Shown: one piece after another, positions 41,932 through 54,704 of the stretch
Layout: each line of letters starts with the position of its first letter
Numbering within the stretch: position 1 is the first letter of the stretch
Assembly (NCBI RefSeq): GCF_010725725.1
Contig: NZ_AP022599.1
Coordinates: 5,022,001 to 5,086,000, forward strand
Direction: 5' to 3'
DNA from: Mycolicibacterium pulveris
Lineage (GTDB): Bacteria; Actinomycetota; Actinomycetes; Mycobacteriales; Mycobacteriaceae
Length of the DNA stretch: 64,000 nucleotides
Made by a program: the position numbers and the translations under genes
Notes under the pieces: model-generated
The model's input: only the letters and a program-made list of their open reading frames with translations
Database searches by the model: none
Told to the model about the DNA's origin: nothing

Positions 41932-44900
41932 ATGACGGTCGCTAGCCCCACCTCCGCCGCGCGCTCGACCTCGAGGTATCGGTGGGTGCCCGCCGCGGCG
42001 GGCTGGACGATCGGTGTGATCGCCACGCTCTCGCTGATCGCCAGCGTGTCCCCCGGTTTCCGGGCGCTGATCAGGGTGCCGCGCGAGTTCGTCAACGAGT
42101 ACATCTTCAACTTCCCCGACACCAGCTTCGCCTGGGCGTTCGTGCTGGCGCTGCTCGCCGCGGCGCTGGCCGCCCGCAAACGCGTCGCCTGGTGGATTCT
42201 GGTCGGCTACCTGGTCGCCGCGATCGGCTGGAACGTCGGCGACCTGATCGCCGGCGACGAGACGGTGATGGAGGAGATCGGCGAGGTCATCGGGCTGGTC
42301 TTCCACGTCGCCGCGATCCTGTTCCTGGTGCTGGCCCGGCACGAATTCTGGGCGAAGGTGCGGCGGGGTGCGCTGCTGAAGGCCGCCGCCACCCTGATCG
42401 CGGGCATGGCGATCGGCACGCTCGTCGGGTGGGGGCTGCTGCAGCTGTTCCCGGGATCGTTGGCCCGCGACGACCGGTTCTGGTACGCGCTGAACCGGGT
42501 GGGCGCGTTCGCAGGCGCGGACGCCTCGACCTTCACCGGACATCCGCACGCGTTCGTCGATGCACTGCTCGGCTTGTTCGGTGCGCTGGCGTTGATGGCG
42601 GCGGCCATCGTGCTGTTTCAGTCGCAGCGCGCCGAGAACGCGCTCACCGGGGAGGACGAGTCGGCGATCCGCGGGCTGCTCGAACTGTTCGGCAAGAACG
42701 ACTCGCTGGGTTACTTCGCCACCCGCCGCGACAAGGCCGTCGTCTTCGCGCCGAACGGCCGCGCCGCCATCACCTACCGCGTCGAGGTCGGCGTCTGCCT
42801 GGCCAGCGGGGACCCGGTCGGCGATCCCAAGGCGTGGCCCGCCGCGATCGCCGCGTGGCGCCAACTGTGCGAAACCTACGGCTGGGCACCCGGGGTGATG
42901 GGGGCCAGTTCCGCTGGGGCCGAGGCGTTCCGCGCGGCCGGCCTCAACGCGCTGCAGCTCGGCGACGAAGCCGTCCTGCATCCCGACGACTTCCGGCTCT
43001 CCGGCCCCGACATGCGGGCCGTGCGGCAGGCCGTGACCCGGGCGCGACGGGCCGGGGTCGGCGTGCGGATCCGACGGCACCGCGACATCGACGCCGACGA
43101 GATGGCTCAGGTGATCGAGCGCGCCGACGCCTGGCGCGACACCGACGACGAACGCGGCTTCTCGATGGCGCTGGGCCGGCTCGGCGACCCGGCCGACGGC
43201 GACTGCCTGCTGGTGGAGGCGGTGCAGAACGACGACCACGTCGTCGCGATGCTGTCGTTGGTGCCGTGGGGTACCAACGGGGTCTCGCTGGATCTGATGC
43301 GCCGCTCCCCCCAACTGCCCAACGGCACCGTCGAGCTTATGGTCAGCGAACTGTGCATGCAGGCCGAAACCTTCGGCATAACCCGCATTTCGCTGAACTT
43401 CGCGATGTTCCGGTCGGCGTTCGAACAGGGGGCGCAGCTGGGCGCCGGACCGGTCGCGCGGCTGTGGCGCTGGCTGCTGGTGTTCTTCTCGCGGTGGTGG
43501 CAGCTCGAGACCCTGTACCGGTCGAACATGAAGTACCGACCGCAATGGGTGCCGCGGTATGCCTGCTACGAGGACGCCCGCCTGGTGCCGCGTGTCGGCG
43601 TCGCCTCGGTGATCGCCGAAGGCTTTCTGGTGCTGCCGTTCTCGCGCCGCCACGACCAACCGCACACCGGTCACCACACCGCAGCCCCGCAGAGCCTGGT
43701 CGCATCCGGGCTGCTGCACGGCGACGGCAGCGCCGCCGACCTCGACGACCTGCAGACCGACCTGGTCGAGAACGAAGACCAGCCGCGGCTGCCCGAACAG
43801 GTCCGGGTCCGGATGTCCAAGCTAAAGGCGCTGCAGGACAACGGGATCGACCCGTATCCGGTCGGTCAGCCGCCCAGCCGCACCGTCGCCTCGGCGCTGC
43901 AGGGCGATGACGATACCGCGGTGACCGTCGCAGGCCGGGTGCTGCGCATCCGCGACTACGGTGGTGTGCTGTTCGCCCAGCTGCGCGACTGGTCCGCCGA
44001 AGTTCAACTCCTACTGGATAATTCACTGCTGGAGGCCGGTACGACGGCCGACTTCACCCGCACCATCGATCTGGGTGACCTCATCGCAGTGTCCGGGACG
44101 ATGGGCTACAGCAGGAAGGGCACCCGGTCGCTGCTCGTGCACGGCTGGCGGCTGATCGGCAAGTGCCTGCGACCGCTGCCCGACAAATGGAAGGGGCTGA
44201 CCGACCAGGAGGCCAGGGTGCGGGCGCGCTATGTCGACCTGGCGATCAACAACGAGTCCCGCGACCTGATCCGGGCCCGCAGCGCCGTCCTGCACGCCAT
44301 TCGCGAAACCTTGGTGGCCAAAGGGTTTTTGGAGGTCGAGACGCCGATCCTGCAGCAGATCCACGGCGGCGCCAACGCGCGGCCGTTCGCCACCCACATC
44401 AACGCCTACGACCTGGATCTGTACTTGCGCATCGCCCCGGAGCTCTACCTCAAGAGGTTGTGCGTGGGAGGTGTCGAGCGGGTCTTCGAGTTGGGCCGGG
44501 CGTTCCGCAACGAGGGGGTCGACTTCAGCCACAACCCCGAGTTCACCCTGCTGGAGGCGTACCAAGCGCACGCGGACTACAACGTCTGGGTCGACGGGTG
44601 CCGCGAGCTCATCCAGAACGCGGCGCAGGCGGCCAACGGTGCGCACGTGTTCCTGCGTCCGCGCGACGACGGGACGCTGGAACCGGTCGACATCGCCGGC
44701 CAGTGGACGGTCAAGACCGTGCACGAGGCGGTGTCAGAAGCCCTCGGCGAACACATCGGACCCGACACCGACCTGGCGACCCTGCGGAAGCTGTGCGACG
44801 CCGCCGACATCCCTTACCTGACGCACTGGGACACCGGTGCCGTCGTGCTGGAGCTCTACGAGCGCCTCGTCGAGGACCGCACCCAAGAGCCCACGTTCTA

Positions 44901-45243
44901 CAAGGACTTTCCGACGTCGGTATCGCCGCTGACCCGGCCGCATCGCAGCATCGCCGGCGTCGCCGAACGGTGGGATCTGGTGGCCTGGGGCGTCGAATTG
45001 GGCACCGCCTACAGCGAATTGACCGATCCGGTCGAGCAGCGTCGACGGCTGCAGGCGCAGTCACTGCTGGCGGCGGGCGGCGACCCGGAGGCGATGGAGC
45101 TCGACGAAGACTTCCTGCAGGCCATGGAGTACGCCATGCCGCCGACGGGTGGGCTGGGCATGGGGGTCGACCGCGTCGTCATGCTCATCACCGGCCGCAG
45201 CATCCGCGAGACGCTGCCGTTTCCGTTGGCCAAACCGCGATGA
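41932..45243 (+). CDS. lysX: Bifunctional lysyl-tRNA synthetase / lysylphosphatidylglycerol synthase
   Basis: A 1103-residue membrane protein. The N-terminal third is an MprF-like membrane region (about six helices, residues 20-240), followed by a cytosolic DUF2156/LPG-synthase domain (about 245-590). The C-terminal part is a class II LysRS with OB anticodon domain (from about 625), motif 2 ([18 protein letters not shown]) and motif 3 ([12 protein letters not shown]). In M. tuberculosis LysX charges tRNA-Lys and transfers lysine to phosphatidylglycerol, giving resistance to cationic peptides. The downstream membrane-protein gene overlaps its stop. Confidence 0.96.
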   Translation: MTVASPTSAARSTSRYRWVPAAAGWTIGVIATLSLIASVSPGFRALIRVPREFVNEYIFNFPDTSFAWAFVLALLAAALAARKRVAWWILVGYLVAAIGWNVGDLIAGDETVMEEIGEVIGLVFHVAAILFLVLARHEFWAKVRRGALLKAAATLIAGMAIGTLVGWGLLQLFPGSLARDDRFWYALNRVGAFAGADASTFTGHPHAFVDALLGLFGALALMAAAIVLFQSQRAENALTGEDESAIRGLLELFGKNDSLGYFATRRDKAVVFAPNGRAAITYRVEVGVCLASGDPVGDPKAWPAAIAAWRQLCETYGWAPGVMGASSAGAEAFRAAGLNALQLGDEAVLHPDDFRLSGPDMRAVRQAVTRARRAGVGVRIRRHRDIDADEMAQVIERADAWRDTDDERGFSMALGRLGDPADGDCLLVEAVQNDDHVVAMLSLVPWGTNGVSLDLMRRSPQLPNGTVELMVSELCMQAETFGITRISLNFAMFRSAFEQGAQLGAGPVARLWRWLLVFFSRWWQLETLYRSNMKYRPQWVPRYACYEDARLVPRVGVASVIAEGFLVLPFSRRHDQPHTGHHTAAPQSLVASGLLHGDGSAADLDDLQTDLVENEDQPRLPEQVRVRMSKLKALQDNGIDPYPVGQPPSRTVASALQGDDDTAVTVAGRVLRIRDYGGVLFAQLRDWSAEVQLLLDNSLLEAGTTADFTRTIDLGDLIAVSGTMGYSRKGTRSLLVHGWRLIGKCLRPLPDKWKGLTDQEARVRARYVDLAINNESRDLIRARSAVLHAIRETLVAKGFLEVETPILQQIHGGANARPFATHINAYDLDLYLRIAPELYLKRLCVGGVERVFELGRAFRNEGVDFSHNPEFTLLEAYQAHADYNVWVDGCRELIQNAAQAANGAHVFLRPRDDGTLEPVDIAGQWTVKTVHEAVSEALGEHIGPDTDLATLRKLCDAADIPYLTHWDTGAVVLELYERLVEDRTQEPTFYKDFPTSVSPLTRPHRSIAGVAERWDLVAWGVELGTAYSELTDPVEQRRRLQAQSLLAAGGDPEAMELDEDFLQAMEYAMPPTGGLGMGVDRVVMLITGRSIRETLPFPLAKPR

Positions 45244-45686
45244 CGGCACGCTCCCGACTGGCACGAATGAGGCGGGCCGTCTTCGCCCGCCACGCCAACC
45301 CCTGGAGCGCGTGGAGCCGGTGGGCGACCACCCCGCTGGTCCTGGTACCGGCCTGGACCCGCAGCTGGCGCCACGCCGCTCCGATCGCGGTCTGGTTCGC
45401 GCTGAACCCCGTCATCTCCGCGCCGCCCGCCGACGAACAGGCATGGGCGACGCGCGCGATGCTCGGCGAGGAACTGTGGATCGTCGACCGGCCGCGCGAC
45501 GCGGCGCGAGTGGTCAACGCCGCGGCATCGCTTGCCGCGGTGGCCGCACTGGTGGCCGCCTGGCGTCGCCGCGCCTGGCCCGCCACGGCCGGAGTCATCA
45601 CCCAGATGGCGTTGACCCTCGTGTACTGGCAGTTGATGGCGCAGTACTTCGATCGACACCGACACCGATCGGCCCGGCAGGGGTAG
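45240..45686 (+). CDS. Small membrane protein (DUF6653-like)
   Basis: A 148-residue protein with a basic N-terminus and hydrophobic helices near [27 protein letters not shown] and [18 protein letters not shown]. The ATG overlaps the lysX stop (ATGA), so it is translationally coupled to lysX. The function is unknown; it resembles the DUF6653 group, an assignment made from memory. Confidence 0.82.
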   Translation: MTARSRLARMRRAVFARHANPWSAWSRWATTPLVLVPAWTRSWRHAAPIAVWFALNPVISAPPADEQAWATRAMLGEELWIVDRPRDAARVVNAAASLAAVAALVAAWRRRAWPATAGVITQMALTLVYWQLMAQYFDRHRHRSARQG

Positions 45687-45695
45687 TTTGGCGGC
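45684..45695 (+). promoter_or_regulatory. -10 element TAGTTT, leaderless geometry
   Basis: TAGTTT (45684-45689), six bases, then the ATG at 45696. It overlaps the stop codon (TAG) of the preceding membrane-protein gene. Confidence 0.5.
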
Positions 45696-45947
45696 ATGCC
45701 GGAGGAGAACCAACCGGGACCCGTGGAGCCGGAAGAGACCGGCTACACCGAGAGCGGCGTGCCGACCTTCGAGTCGGTGCGCGAGAAGATCGAGACCCGT
45801 TACGGCACCGCGGTCGGCGCGTCCGAGCTGGCCGCCGAAACCCCGGAGGGCCGCAGCGTCGAGGAGCAGTTCGAGAAGCGTCAACGCGCCGCCGCCGAGC
45901 GGCTGGCCGCGATCCGCGAGTCGATGAACGACGACGACGCGCAATAA
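45696..45947 (+). CDS. Conserved small acidic protein of unknown function
   Basis: An 83-residue acidic protein without membrane segments. The second half (EGRSVEEQFEKRQRAAAERLAAIRESM) is predicted to be helical, possibly coiled-coil. It lies in the place of M. tuberculosis Rv1638A, near uvrA. I cannot assign a role. Confidence 0.8.
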   Translation: MPEENQPGPVEPEETGYTESGVPTFESVREKIETRYGTAVGASELAAETPEGRSVEEQFEKRQRAAAERLAAIRESMNDDDAQ

Positions 45948-45991
45948 CCGATATCGAGCTTGTCGGACCGTCCCGGTACGGTGCGCAGGCG

Positions 45992-47149
45992 ATGCGGACA
46001 TTCACGGTTGCCGAGCGCCGGGCCCGGCTGGCGCGACGCCACTTTCTTCACATACCAGCGGAATCCGCCGAGGCGGTGGCGGGACGCGTCCTCGGCCTGC
46101 ATGCCACCGATCCGGCGACGCCCTACCTGTCGTTGTGGGCGCGGGTGCCCGGCATCGCGGTGGCCGACGTGGACGCCGCGCTCTATGACCGTCGTTCGTT
46201 GGTCAAGCAGCTGGCGATGCGCCGGACACTGTGGGCGGTGCGGGCCGCCGACCTTTCGCTGATCCAGTCCGCGGCCAGTGACCGCGTCGCCGACAACGAA
46301 GCGCGCCGGCTCATCGCCGACGCCGTCAAGGCGGGCCTGTGCACCGACGGTGACGCCTGGCTCGACGCCGCCCGGTCGGCGGTGCTGCGACACCTCGGCG
46401 AGCACGGGCCGACCACCGCGCGGGACCTCCGCACCGCCCTACCCGAGTTGACCGGCAGCTACGATCCCGCGCCGGGTAAACGGTGGGGCGGTGAAACCCC
46501 CTTGGCGCCAAGGATATTGACGGTGCTGGCCGCGCGCGGGCACATCATGCGCGGGCCGAACGAGGGCAAGTGGACGGCGTCGCGTCCGCGTTGGGTGGCG
46601 GCGGCGCACTGGGTGAACGCCGATCAGGCCGTGGACTCCGAAGCAGCTCGCGTGGAGCTGGTGGGCAGATGGCTGCGCAGCTTCGGCCCGGGCACCGTCA
46701 CCGATATCAAGTGGTGGTTCGGCAACACACTGACCTGGGTCCGGCAGGCGTTGCGTGAGCTCGACGCCGTCGAGGTCGACCTCGACGGCACCCCGGGCTA
46801 TGTGCTGCCCGACGACCTTGAGGCCGAACCCGATCCCGAACCGTGGTGCGCGCTGCTGCCCGGGCTGGACCTCACGACGATGGGCTGGTCCGACCGCGAC
46901 TGGTACCTGGGCGCACATCGCAACCAGATATTCGACAGGAACGGCAACGGCGGGCCCACCGCCTGGTGTGACGGCCGGATCGTCGGTGGCTGGGTTCAGG
47001 ACGACGACGGCAGGGTCGAGGTGCGGCTTCTCGAAGACGTCGGCCGTGCGGCCCACAAGGCGCTGCAACAGCGTGCGGACGAGTTGACCGAGTGGCTCGA
47101 CGGCGTACGGGTCAACCCGCGCTTTCCGTCCCCGATGTCGAGGAACTAG
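45992..47149 (+). CDS. Winged-helix DNA-binding domain protein (HTH_42/DUF1006 type)
   Basis: A 385-residue protein of the HTH_42 superfamily (AlkX/YcaQ-like). Typical features are FLHIPAESAEAVAGRVLGLHATDPATPYLSLWAR at the N-terminus, a central winged helix, and the C-terminal LLPGLDLTTMGWSDRDWYLG followed by GGWVQDDDGRV. Members such as YcaQ and AlkX are DNA glycosylases for cross-links and bulky adducts, so a repair role beside uvrA is possible. The ATG 45992 follows TACGGT by nine bases; the frame open upstream is a lysX shadow. Confidence 0.85.
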   Translation: MRTFTVAERRARLARRHFLHIPAESAEAVAGRVLGLHATDPATPYLSLWARVPGIAVADVDAALYDRRSLVKQLAMRRTLWAVRAADLSLIQSAASDRVADNEARRLIADAVKAGLCTDGDAWLDAARSAVLRHLGEHGPTTARDLRTALPELTGSYDPAPGKRWGGETPLAPRILTVLAARGHIMRGPNEGKWTASRPRWVAAAHWVNADQAVDSEAARVELVGRWLRSFGPGTVTDIKWWFGNTLTWVRQALRELDAVEVDLDGTPGYVLPDDLEAEPDPEPWCALLPGLDLTTMGWSDRDWYLGAHRNQIFDRNGNGGPTAWCDGRIVGGWVQDDDGRVEVRLLEDVGRAAHKALQQRADELTEWLDGVRVNPRFPSPMSRN

Positions 47150-47159
47150 CGCCGGCCGG

Positions 47160-50063
<2,904 letters not shown>

Positions 50064-50142
50064 GCCCGTTATCTTTCAATGCCACAGTCCTCCCGGAGAA
50101 ATCGTTCACGCCCATGCTATGTGCCGGCACCGACAACCCCGA

Positions 50143-50154
50143 TACCGTGGCGTC
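50143..50154 (+). promoter_or_regulatory. -10 element TACCGT, leaderless geometry
   Basis: TACCGT (50143-50148), six bases, then the ATG at 50155. It lies in the divergent gap between uvrA and the metallo-beta-lactamase-fold gene. Confidence 0.45.
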
Positions 50155-50826
50155 ATGACCGTCGTCGATGACAACTACACCGGCCATGTCGAACCCCAGA
50201 CCGCGGCCCGGCGCACGCTGCCGGGTGCGTCGATCATCAAGGTTTCGGTGGGCCCCATGGACAACAACGCCTACTTGGTGACGTGTTCGGAGACCGGCGA
50301 GACCCTGCTGATCGACGCGGCCAACGACCCCGAGATCCTGCTCGAACTCATCGAGAAGCATGCCCCCAAGCTGTCGCTGATCGTCACCAGCCACCAGCAC
50401 TTCGACCACTGGCAGGCCCTCGAAGCGGTGGCCAAGGTCACCAAGGCGCCGACCGCCGCCCATCACCTCGACGTGGAGCCGCTGCCGGTCAAGCCGGACC
50501 GCATCCTCGAGCACGGCGACACGGTCCAGATCGGCGACCTGAAGTTCGACGTCATCCACCTGCAGGGCCACACCCCCGGCTCGGTGGCGCTGGCGCTGGA
50601 GGGCGCCGATGAGGCCACCCACCTGTTCACCGGCGACTGCCTGTTTCCCGGCGGGGTCGGCAAGACCTGGCAGGAAGGCGATTTCGAGAAGTTGCTCGAC
50701 CATGTCACCACCCGGGTGTTCGACGTCTACGGCGATTCGACGGTGGTCTATCCGGGCCACGGCGACGACACCACGCTGGGAACCGAGCGCCCACACTTGG
50801 GCGAATGGCGCGAGCGTGGCTGGTGA
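50155..50826 (+). CDS. Metallo-beta-lactamase fold hydrolase (Rv1637c-like)
   Basis: A 223-residue metal-dependent hydrolase of glyoxalase II-like appearance. The metal motif is SHQHFDHW, with His and Asp in the HxHxDH pattern, followed by GHTPGS, FTGDCLFPGG and VYPGHGDDTTLG. It corresponds to M. tuberculosis Rv1637c beside uvrA. The substrate is unknown; a thioester such as S-lactoylglutathione or a mycothiol equivalent is only a guess. Confidence 0.92.
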   Translation: MTVVDDNYTGHVEPQTAARRTLPGASIIKVSVGPMDNNAYLVTCSETGETLLIDAANDPEILLELIEKHAPKLSLIVTSHQHFDHWQALEAVAKVTKAPTAAHHLDVEPLPVKPDRILEHGDTVQIGDLKFDVIHLQGHTPGSVALALEGADEATHLFTGDCLFPGGVGKTWQEGDFEKLLDHVTTRVFDVYGDSTVVYPGHGDDTTLGTERPHLGEWRERGW

Positions 50827-50941
50827 CCTGCGCTGCCATCCTGTGGGCCGGGACCATGCGAGCGCGGCGTTGGCCTAGGCTGATGCCACACGACCCAGCG
50901 AAATTCGCGATGGCGATCGCGACAGTTGCGAGGAGACACGG

Positions 50942-51826
50942 ATGAAAACCGCACAGTTGGAAAAGGCGCGCAGCGGCGCCGGATTCATCGCTGCGCTCGA
51001 CCAGAGCGGCGGCAGCACCCCCAAGGCGCTCAAGCTGTACGGCATTCCCGAGGACGCCTACTCCGGCGAAGACGAGATGTTCGACCTGGTGCACCAGATG
51101 CGCACCCGCATCATCACCAGCCCCGCCTTCGACGGTGACCGCATCATGGGCGCGATCCTCTTCGAGAAGACGATGGACCGCGACGTCGAGGGCCGCCCGA
51201 CCGCGGACTACCTGTGGAACGTCAAGAACATCGTGCCGTTCCTCAAGATCGACAAGGGCCTGGCCGAGGAGAAGGACGGCGCGCAGCTGATGAAGCCGAT
51301 GCCCGGCCTCGACGAACTGCTGGACCGTGCCGTCGAGAACGGCATCTTCGGCACCAAGGAGCGCTCGGTCGTCAAGCTGCCCGGCGCGGGCCTGGACGCC
51401 GTGGTGGCGCAGCAGTTCGAGGTCGGCCAGCAGGTGTTGGCCAAGGGCCTGGTCCCGATCCTCGAACCCGAGGTCGACATCCACAGCCCCCGCAAGGCCG
51501 AAGCCGAGGAGCAGCTCAACGCCGCACTGCTCGACGGCGTCAACAAGCTCGGGGACGACCAGAAGATCATGCTCAAGTTGACGCTGCCCGAGGTCGACAA
51601 CCTGTACAAGCAGCTCGTTGACCACCCGAAGGTGCTGCGCGTGGTGGCGCTGTCCGGCGGCTACAGCCGCGAGGTGGCCAACGAGAAGCTGGCCCGCAAC
51701 AACGGCGTCATCGCGAGCTTCTCGCGGGCGCTGACGGAGGGCTTGAGCGCTCAGCAGAGCGACGAGGAGTTCAACGCCGTCCTCGATCAGGCGATCGCCA
51801 GCATCGCCAAGGCCTCCGCGACCTGA
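50942..51826 (+). CDS. Fructose-bisphosphate aldolase, class I
   Basis: Schiff-base (class I) aldolase of the bacterial type, 294 residues, cleaving fructose 1,6-bisphosphate in glycolysis and gluconeogenesis. Family segments [31 protein letters not shown] and [12 protein letters not shown] are visible. M. tuberculosis relies mainly on a class II enzyme, so this is an additional metal-independent form. A TAGGCT -10 lies at 50876-50881 and GAGGAG six to eleven bases before the ATG. The following Lnt-like frame overlaps its stop. Confidence 0.94.
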   Translation: MKTAQLEKARSGAGFIAALDQSGGSTPKALKLYGIPEDAYSGEDEMFDLVHQMRTRIITSPAFDGDRIMGAILFEKTMDRDVEGRPTADYLWNVKNIVPFLKIDKGLAEEKDGAQLMKPMPGLDELLDRAVENGIFGTKERSVVKLPGAGLDAVVAQQFEVGQQVLAKGLVPILEPEVDIHSPRKAEAEEQLNAALLDGVNKLGDDQKIMLKLTLPEVDNLYKQLVDHPKVLRVVALSGGYSREVANEKLARNNGVIASFSRALTEGLSAQQSDEEFNAVLDQAIASIAKASAT

Positions 51827-51897
51827 GTTCGGTTCGGGGCGTCGCAGCCGCGCTGCCTGCCGGCGCGCTGCTCGCCCTGGCCTTTCCCGCGCCGTCG

Positions 51898-53283
51898 TTG
51901 TGGTGGCTGGCGTGGTTCGGCGTGGTGCCGTTACTGCTGGTCGTGCGCGCGGCGCCGACGGCGGTCCAGGGCGCCGTGCGCGCCTGGGCCGGAATGTCCG
52001 GTTTCGTGCTGGCCGTCCAGTACTGGGTGTGGCCGTTTGCCGGACCGCTGCTGGTGCTGCTGGCCGCGGCACTCGGTGCGCTGTGGCTGCCGTGGGGGTG
52101 GGCCGCGCACCGCCTGCTCGGCGGCCAGGTCACAACCCGCGGGGTACTGGCGGCCACGGTCGTGCTGCCCGGCGCGTGGGTGCTCGCCGAGGCCGTGCGG
52201 TCGTGGCACCGGCTCGGCGGGCCGTGGGCGCTGCTCGGCGCGTCGCAGTGGAATCAGCCCGCGACGCTGGCCCCGGCGTCGGCGGGCGGGGTTTGGCTGG
52301 TCAGCTTCCTGATCGTCGCCGCCAACACCGCGCTCGCCGGGGTGGTGCTGCGGCGCTCGATCCGGGCGGTTGCGCTGCCCGCCGCCATCGTGGCCGTCGG
52401 CCCGGCGTGGTTCTGGCTCGAACCGGCGCCCGCGGACGAGCCGGCCACGCGCGTCGCGCTGGTGCAGCCCGGCGACATCACCGACGGCACCGCTCGTCAG
52501 GCCGCCAGTGAGGCGTTGACACGGGAACTCGCCGGGCAACGGCTCGACCTCGTGGTCTGGGGTGAGAGCAGCGTGGACGTCGACCTGGACAGCGACCCAG
52601 AGGTCGCTGCCCGGCTTGCCGAGCTGTCCCGTCGGGTCGGGGCCGGCCTGCTGGTGAACGTCGACGCGCGCGCCGCGTCGGGCGGGATCTACAAGTCCGC
52701 GGTGCTGGTCGAACCGGACGGTGTGCAAGGAACGTACGCGAAGTCGCGGCTGGTGCCGTTCGGCGAGTACGTGCCGTTCCGGACGGTGCTGGGCTGGGCC
52801 ACCCGGCACACCGACGCCGCCGGGGAGGACCGGTGGCGCGGCGGCGGACCGGTGGTGCTGCACACGGGCGAGCTCGCGGTCGGACCGTTGATCAGCTTCG
52901 AGGCGCTGTTCTCCGACCTGCCCCGGCGGTTGGTGGATCTGGGCGCGGACCTGCTGGCGTACCAGAGCGCGACGTCGAGCTACCAGGGCAGCTGGGCTCA
53001 GCCGCAGCTGGCGAGCCTGGTCGCCGTACACGCCGTCGAAGTCGGTCATCCGGCGATCCATGCCGCGACGTCAGGGGTCAGTTCAGCGTTCGACGCCAGC
53101 GGACGACGACTGGGCTGGCTTGCCGCCGCTGAACGCGGCGTCGTCGTGGTCGATGTTCCGCTGAGCTCGCGGACCACCGGCTACCAGCGGTTCGGCGACT
53201 GGGTGATCGTGGTGGCGTTGCTGTCCTTTACGGCGTGGTGTGCACGATCAGCACGTCGATCTTGGCGCGACGCGCCACGTTAG
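51898..53283 (+). CDS. Apolipoprotein N-acyltransferase-like protein, catalytic Cys replaced by Ser
   Basis: An Lnt-like membrane protein of at least 461 residues: N-terminal membrane helices (to about residue 175) and a carbon-nitrogen hydrolase domain. Of the Lnt triad, Glu223 (WGESS) and Lys282 (YAKSRLVPFGEYVP) are kept, but the nucleophile Cys of the ICYE motif is Ser333 (LISFEALF). Lnt acylates the N-terminal Cys of lipoproteins; this copy may be inactive or altered. I recall a similar Cys-to-Ser change in a second mycobacterial homologue (BCG_2279c). The first helix reads back to about 51823, where a CTG overlaps the aldolase stop (CTGA), so the called TTG start is probably too late. 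Confidence 0.88.
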   Translation: MWWLAWFGVVPLLLVVRAAPTAVQGAVRAWAGMSGFVLAVQYWVWPFAGPLLVLLAAALGALWLPWGWAAHRLLGGQVTTRGVLAATVVLPGAWVLAEAVRSWHRLGGPWALLGASQWNQPATLAPASAGGVWLVSFLIVAANTALAGVVLRRSIRAVALPAAIVAVGPAWFWLEPAPADEPATRVALVQPGDITDGTARQAASEALTRELAGQRLDLVVWGESSVDVDLDSDPEVAARLAELSRRVGAGLLVNVDARAASGGIYKSAVLVEPDGVQGTYAKSRLVPFGEYVPFRTVLGWATRHTDAAGEDRWRGGGPVVLHTGELAVGPLISFEALFSDLPRRLVDLGADLLAYQSATSSYQGSWAQPQLASLVAVHAVEVGHPAIHAATSGVSSAFDASGRRLGWLAAAERGVVVVDVPLSSRTTGYQRFGDWVIVVALLSFTAWCARSARRSWRDAPR

Positions 53284-53671
53284 CGGGCACCGAACCGAGC
53301 AACCGCCCGGCGATGGTGGACAGCCCGACGTTACCGACCACCAGCAGGTCGGCCTTGACCTCTTCGGCCAGTTCGACTAGCGCGTCGACCGGCGCGCCGA
53401 CGACCGCCTTCTCCTCGACGTTCTTCGCGCCGGCCTGCTGCGCCCGCTCACGGGCCTCGCGGAGGATGGCGTAGATGGGCGCGTTGCCCGCCATCTTGTA
53501 GCCCTCGTCCTTGAGCACATCGGCGGCCCGTTGGTCTTCCTCTTGCGGAAAGTACGCCGTCGCAACGATCAATTTGGCGTTTTCTCCAGCGATATGGCCG
53601 GCCTTCTCCACCGCGCGCAGCGATGAATCGGATCCGTCCGTGCCAACCACGACGGTCTGATAGGCGCTCAT
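53228..53671 (-). CDS. Universal stress protein (Rv1636 type)
   Basis: A 147-residue single-domain USP, matching M. tuberculosis Rv1636 (TB15.3), reported to bind cAMP. The nucleotide-binding signature G-x2-G-x9-G-S is present as GNVGLSTIAGRLLGS, and the first strand VVVGTDGSDSS carries the conserved Asp. The ATG 53671 has GGAGG about seven bases upstream; the frame open to 53734 is rejected. The 3' end overlaps the convergent Lnt-like gene by 56 bases. A 9-bp dyad lies upstream (53720-53743). Confidence 0.93.
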   Translation of the reverse strand: MSAYQTVVVGTDGSDSSLRAVEKAGHIAGENAKLIVATAYFPQEEDQRAADVLKDEGYKMAGNAPIYAILREARERAQQAGAKNVEEKAVVGAPVDALVELAEEVKADLLVVGNVGLSTIAGRLLGSVPANVARRAKIDVLIVHTTP

Positions 53672-54038
53672 CCATATCCTCCCAAAGTCAATTTCAACGC
53701 CACCCGAGACAGTAACCCTTTCGGACCCGAACATGGGTGCGAATCACTACACATGAATACCATTTGTCCTGCCATTGTGGTGCGCCCATGCTGGCAAAAT
53801 CACCTCGCGACGCCGCGCGTGACCTGCCCTACACCCGGCAATATTCCTGTCGGAGAACGGGTATCGGTGCGAGCCGAAACTACGTCCGGCAAAACCGAAC
53901 CGCCCGCGATTCGTCAGGGCACCGCAATCGTCGGAAGGGCAAATTTTCAATTCGGTGGGGGCGGTTCGGTATTCAAATATTCGAACAGAGATAACGCTCG
54001 GTTGGTTTCCGCGCGACCAGGCGGGTACCCCGGTGGTC
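53672..54038. other. Intergenic region between divergent USP and udgX
   Basis: About 370 bases without a convincing gene. It contains the USP ribosome-binding site, a minus-strand TACTGT (53714-53709) as possible -10, the dyad 53720-53743, and moderately AT-richer sequence around 53930-54000. Small frames in it have no recognisable sequence or start signals. Confidence 0.6.
53720..53743. promoter_or_regulatory. Dyad upstream of USP gene
   Basis: TTCGGACCC-GAACAT-GGGTGCGAA: 9-base arms with one central mismatch, 49 bases upstream of the USP start and just upstream of a TACTGT hexamer. It could be an activator or repressor site; it does not fit the DevR consensus. Confidence 0.45.
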
Positions 54039-54704
54039 ATGGCAGCCCGAACCGCCGCGGAGTTCATTCCCGACACCGCCGATCTCGACGAGCTGGCGGC
54101 GTCCGCACAGGGCTGCAAGGGATGCGACCTGTATCTGGACGCCACGCAGGCCGTGTTCGGCGCCGGTTCGGGCGCCGCGGAGATGGTGTTGGTCGGTGAA
54201 CAGCCCGGGGACCAGGAGGACAAGGCGGGCGCACCGTTCGTCGGGCCGGCGGGGCGGCTTCTCGACAAGGCGCTGCTGGCCGCCGGAATCGACCGCGACC
54301 GGCTCTACGTCACCAACGCGGTGAAGCACTTCAAGTTCACCCGGACCGAACGCGGAAAGCGGCGCATCCACAAGAAACCCAGTCGCACCGAGGTGGTGGC
54401 GTGCCGGCCGTGGCTGATCCACGAACTGATGGTGCTGCAACCCGATGTGGTCGTGCTGATGGGCGCAACCGCTTCACAGTCGTTGCTGGGCAGTGCGTTT
54501 CGCCTCACCGCACACCGCGGTGAGGAGCTGAGCCTGCCCCCCGTAGAGGACATGGACGTCCTCGACTTCGACCCGCGGGTGACGGTGACCGTGCATCCGT
54601 CATCGGTGCTGCGCGGACCACCGTCCGAGCGGGACAAGGCCTTCGACGCGTTGGCGGCCGATCTGCGTTTCGCCGCCGGACTTCTCCCGCAGAAGAGCCG
54701 CTAG
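54039..54704 (+). CDS. udgX: UdgX-type uracil-DNA glycosylase (uracil-DNA cross-linking)
   Basis: A family 4-like, Fe-S containing uracil-DNA glycosylase of 221 residues. Two features define UdgX: motif A GEQPGDQED (residues 53-61) and the R-loop KRRIH (107-111). Its His (His111, His109 in the M. smegmatis protein) forms a covalent bond with the deoxyribose C1' after uracil excision. Cys26, Cys29 and Cys122 are cluster ligands; the fourth usual Cys position reads VKHFKF. The final motif is HPSSVLRGP. The ATG 54039 fits homologues; the 28 upstream codons are excluded. UdgX binds uracil in DNA irreversibly, an unusual repair or shielding strategy. Confidence 0.93.
   Translation: MAARTAAEFIPDTADLDELAASAQGCKGCDLYLDATQAVFGAGSGAAEMVLVGEQPGDQEDKAGAPFVGPAGRLLDKALLAAGIDRDRLYVTNAVKHFKFTRTERGKRRIHKKPSRTEVVACRPWLIHELMVLQPDVVVLMGATASQSLLGSAFRLTAHRGEELSLPPVEDMDVLDFDPRVTVTVHPSSVLRGPPSERDKAFDALAADLRFAAGLLPQKSR

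Noticed and set aside
45149..45991. Plus-strand frame upstream of the HTH_42 protein
   Set aside because: It runs through the end of lysX and two small genes in another frame; conservation begins at ATG 45992.
50064..50154. SOS (LexA) box upstream of uvrA or uvrB
   Set aside because: No GAAC-N4-GTTC-like sequence was found in either upstream region.
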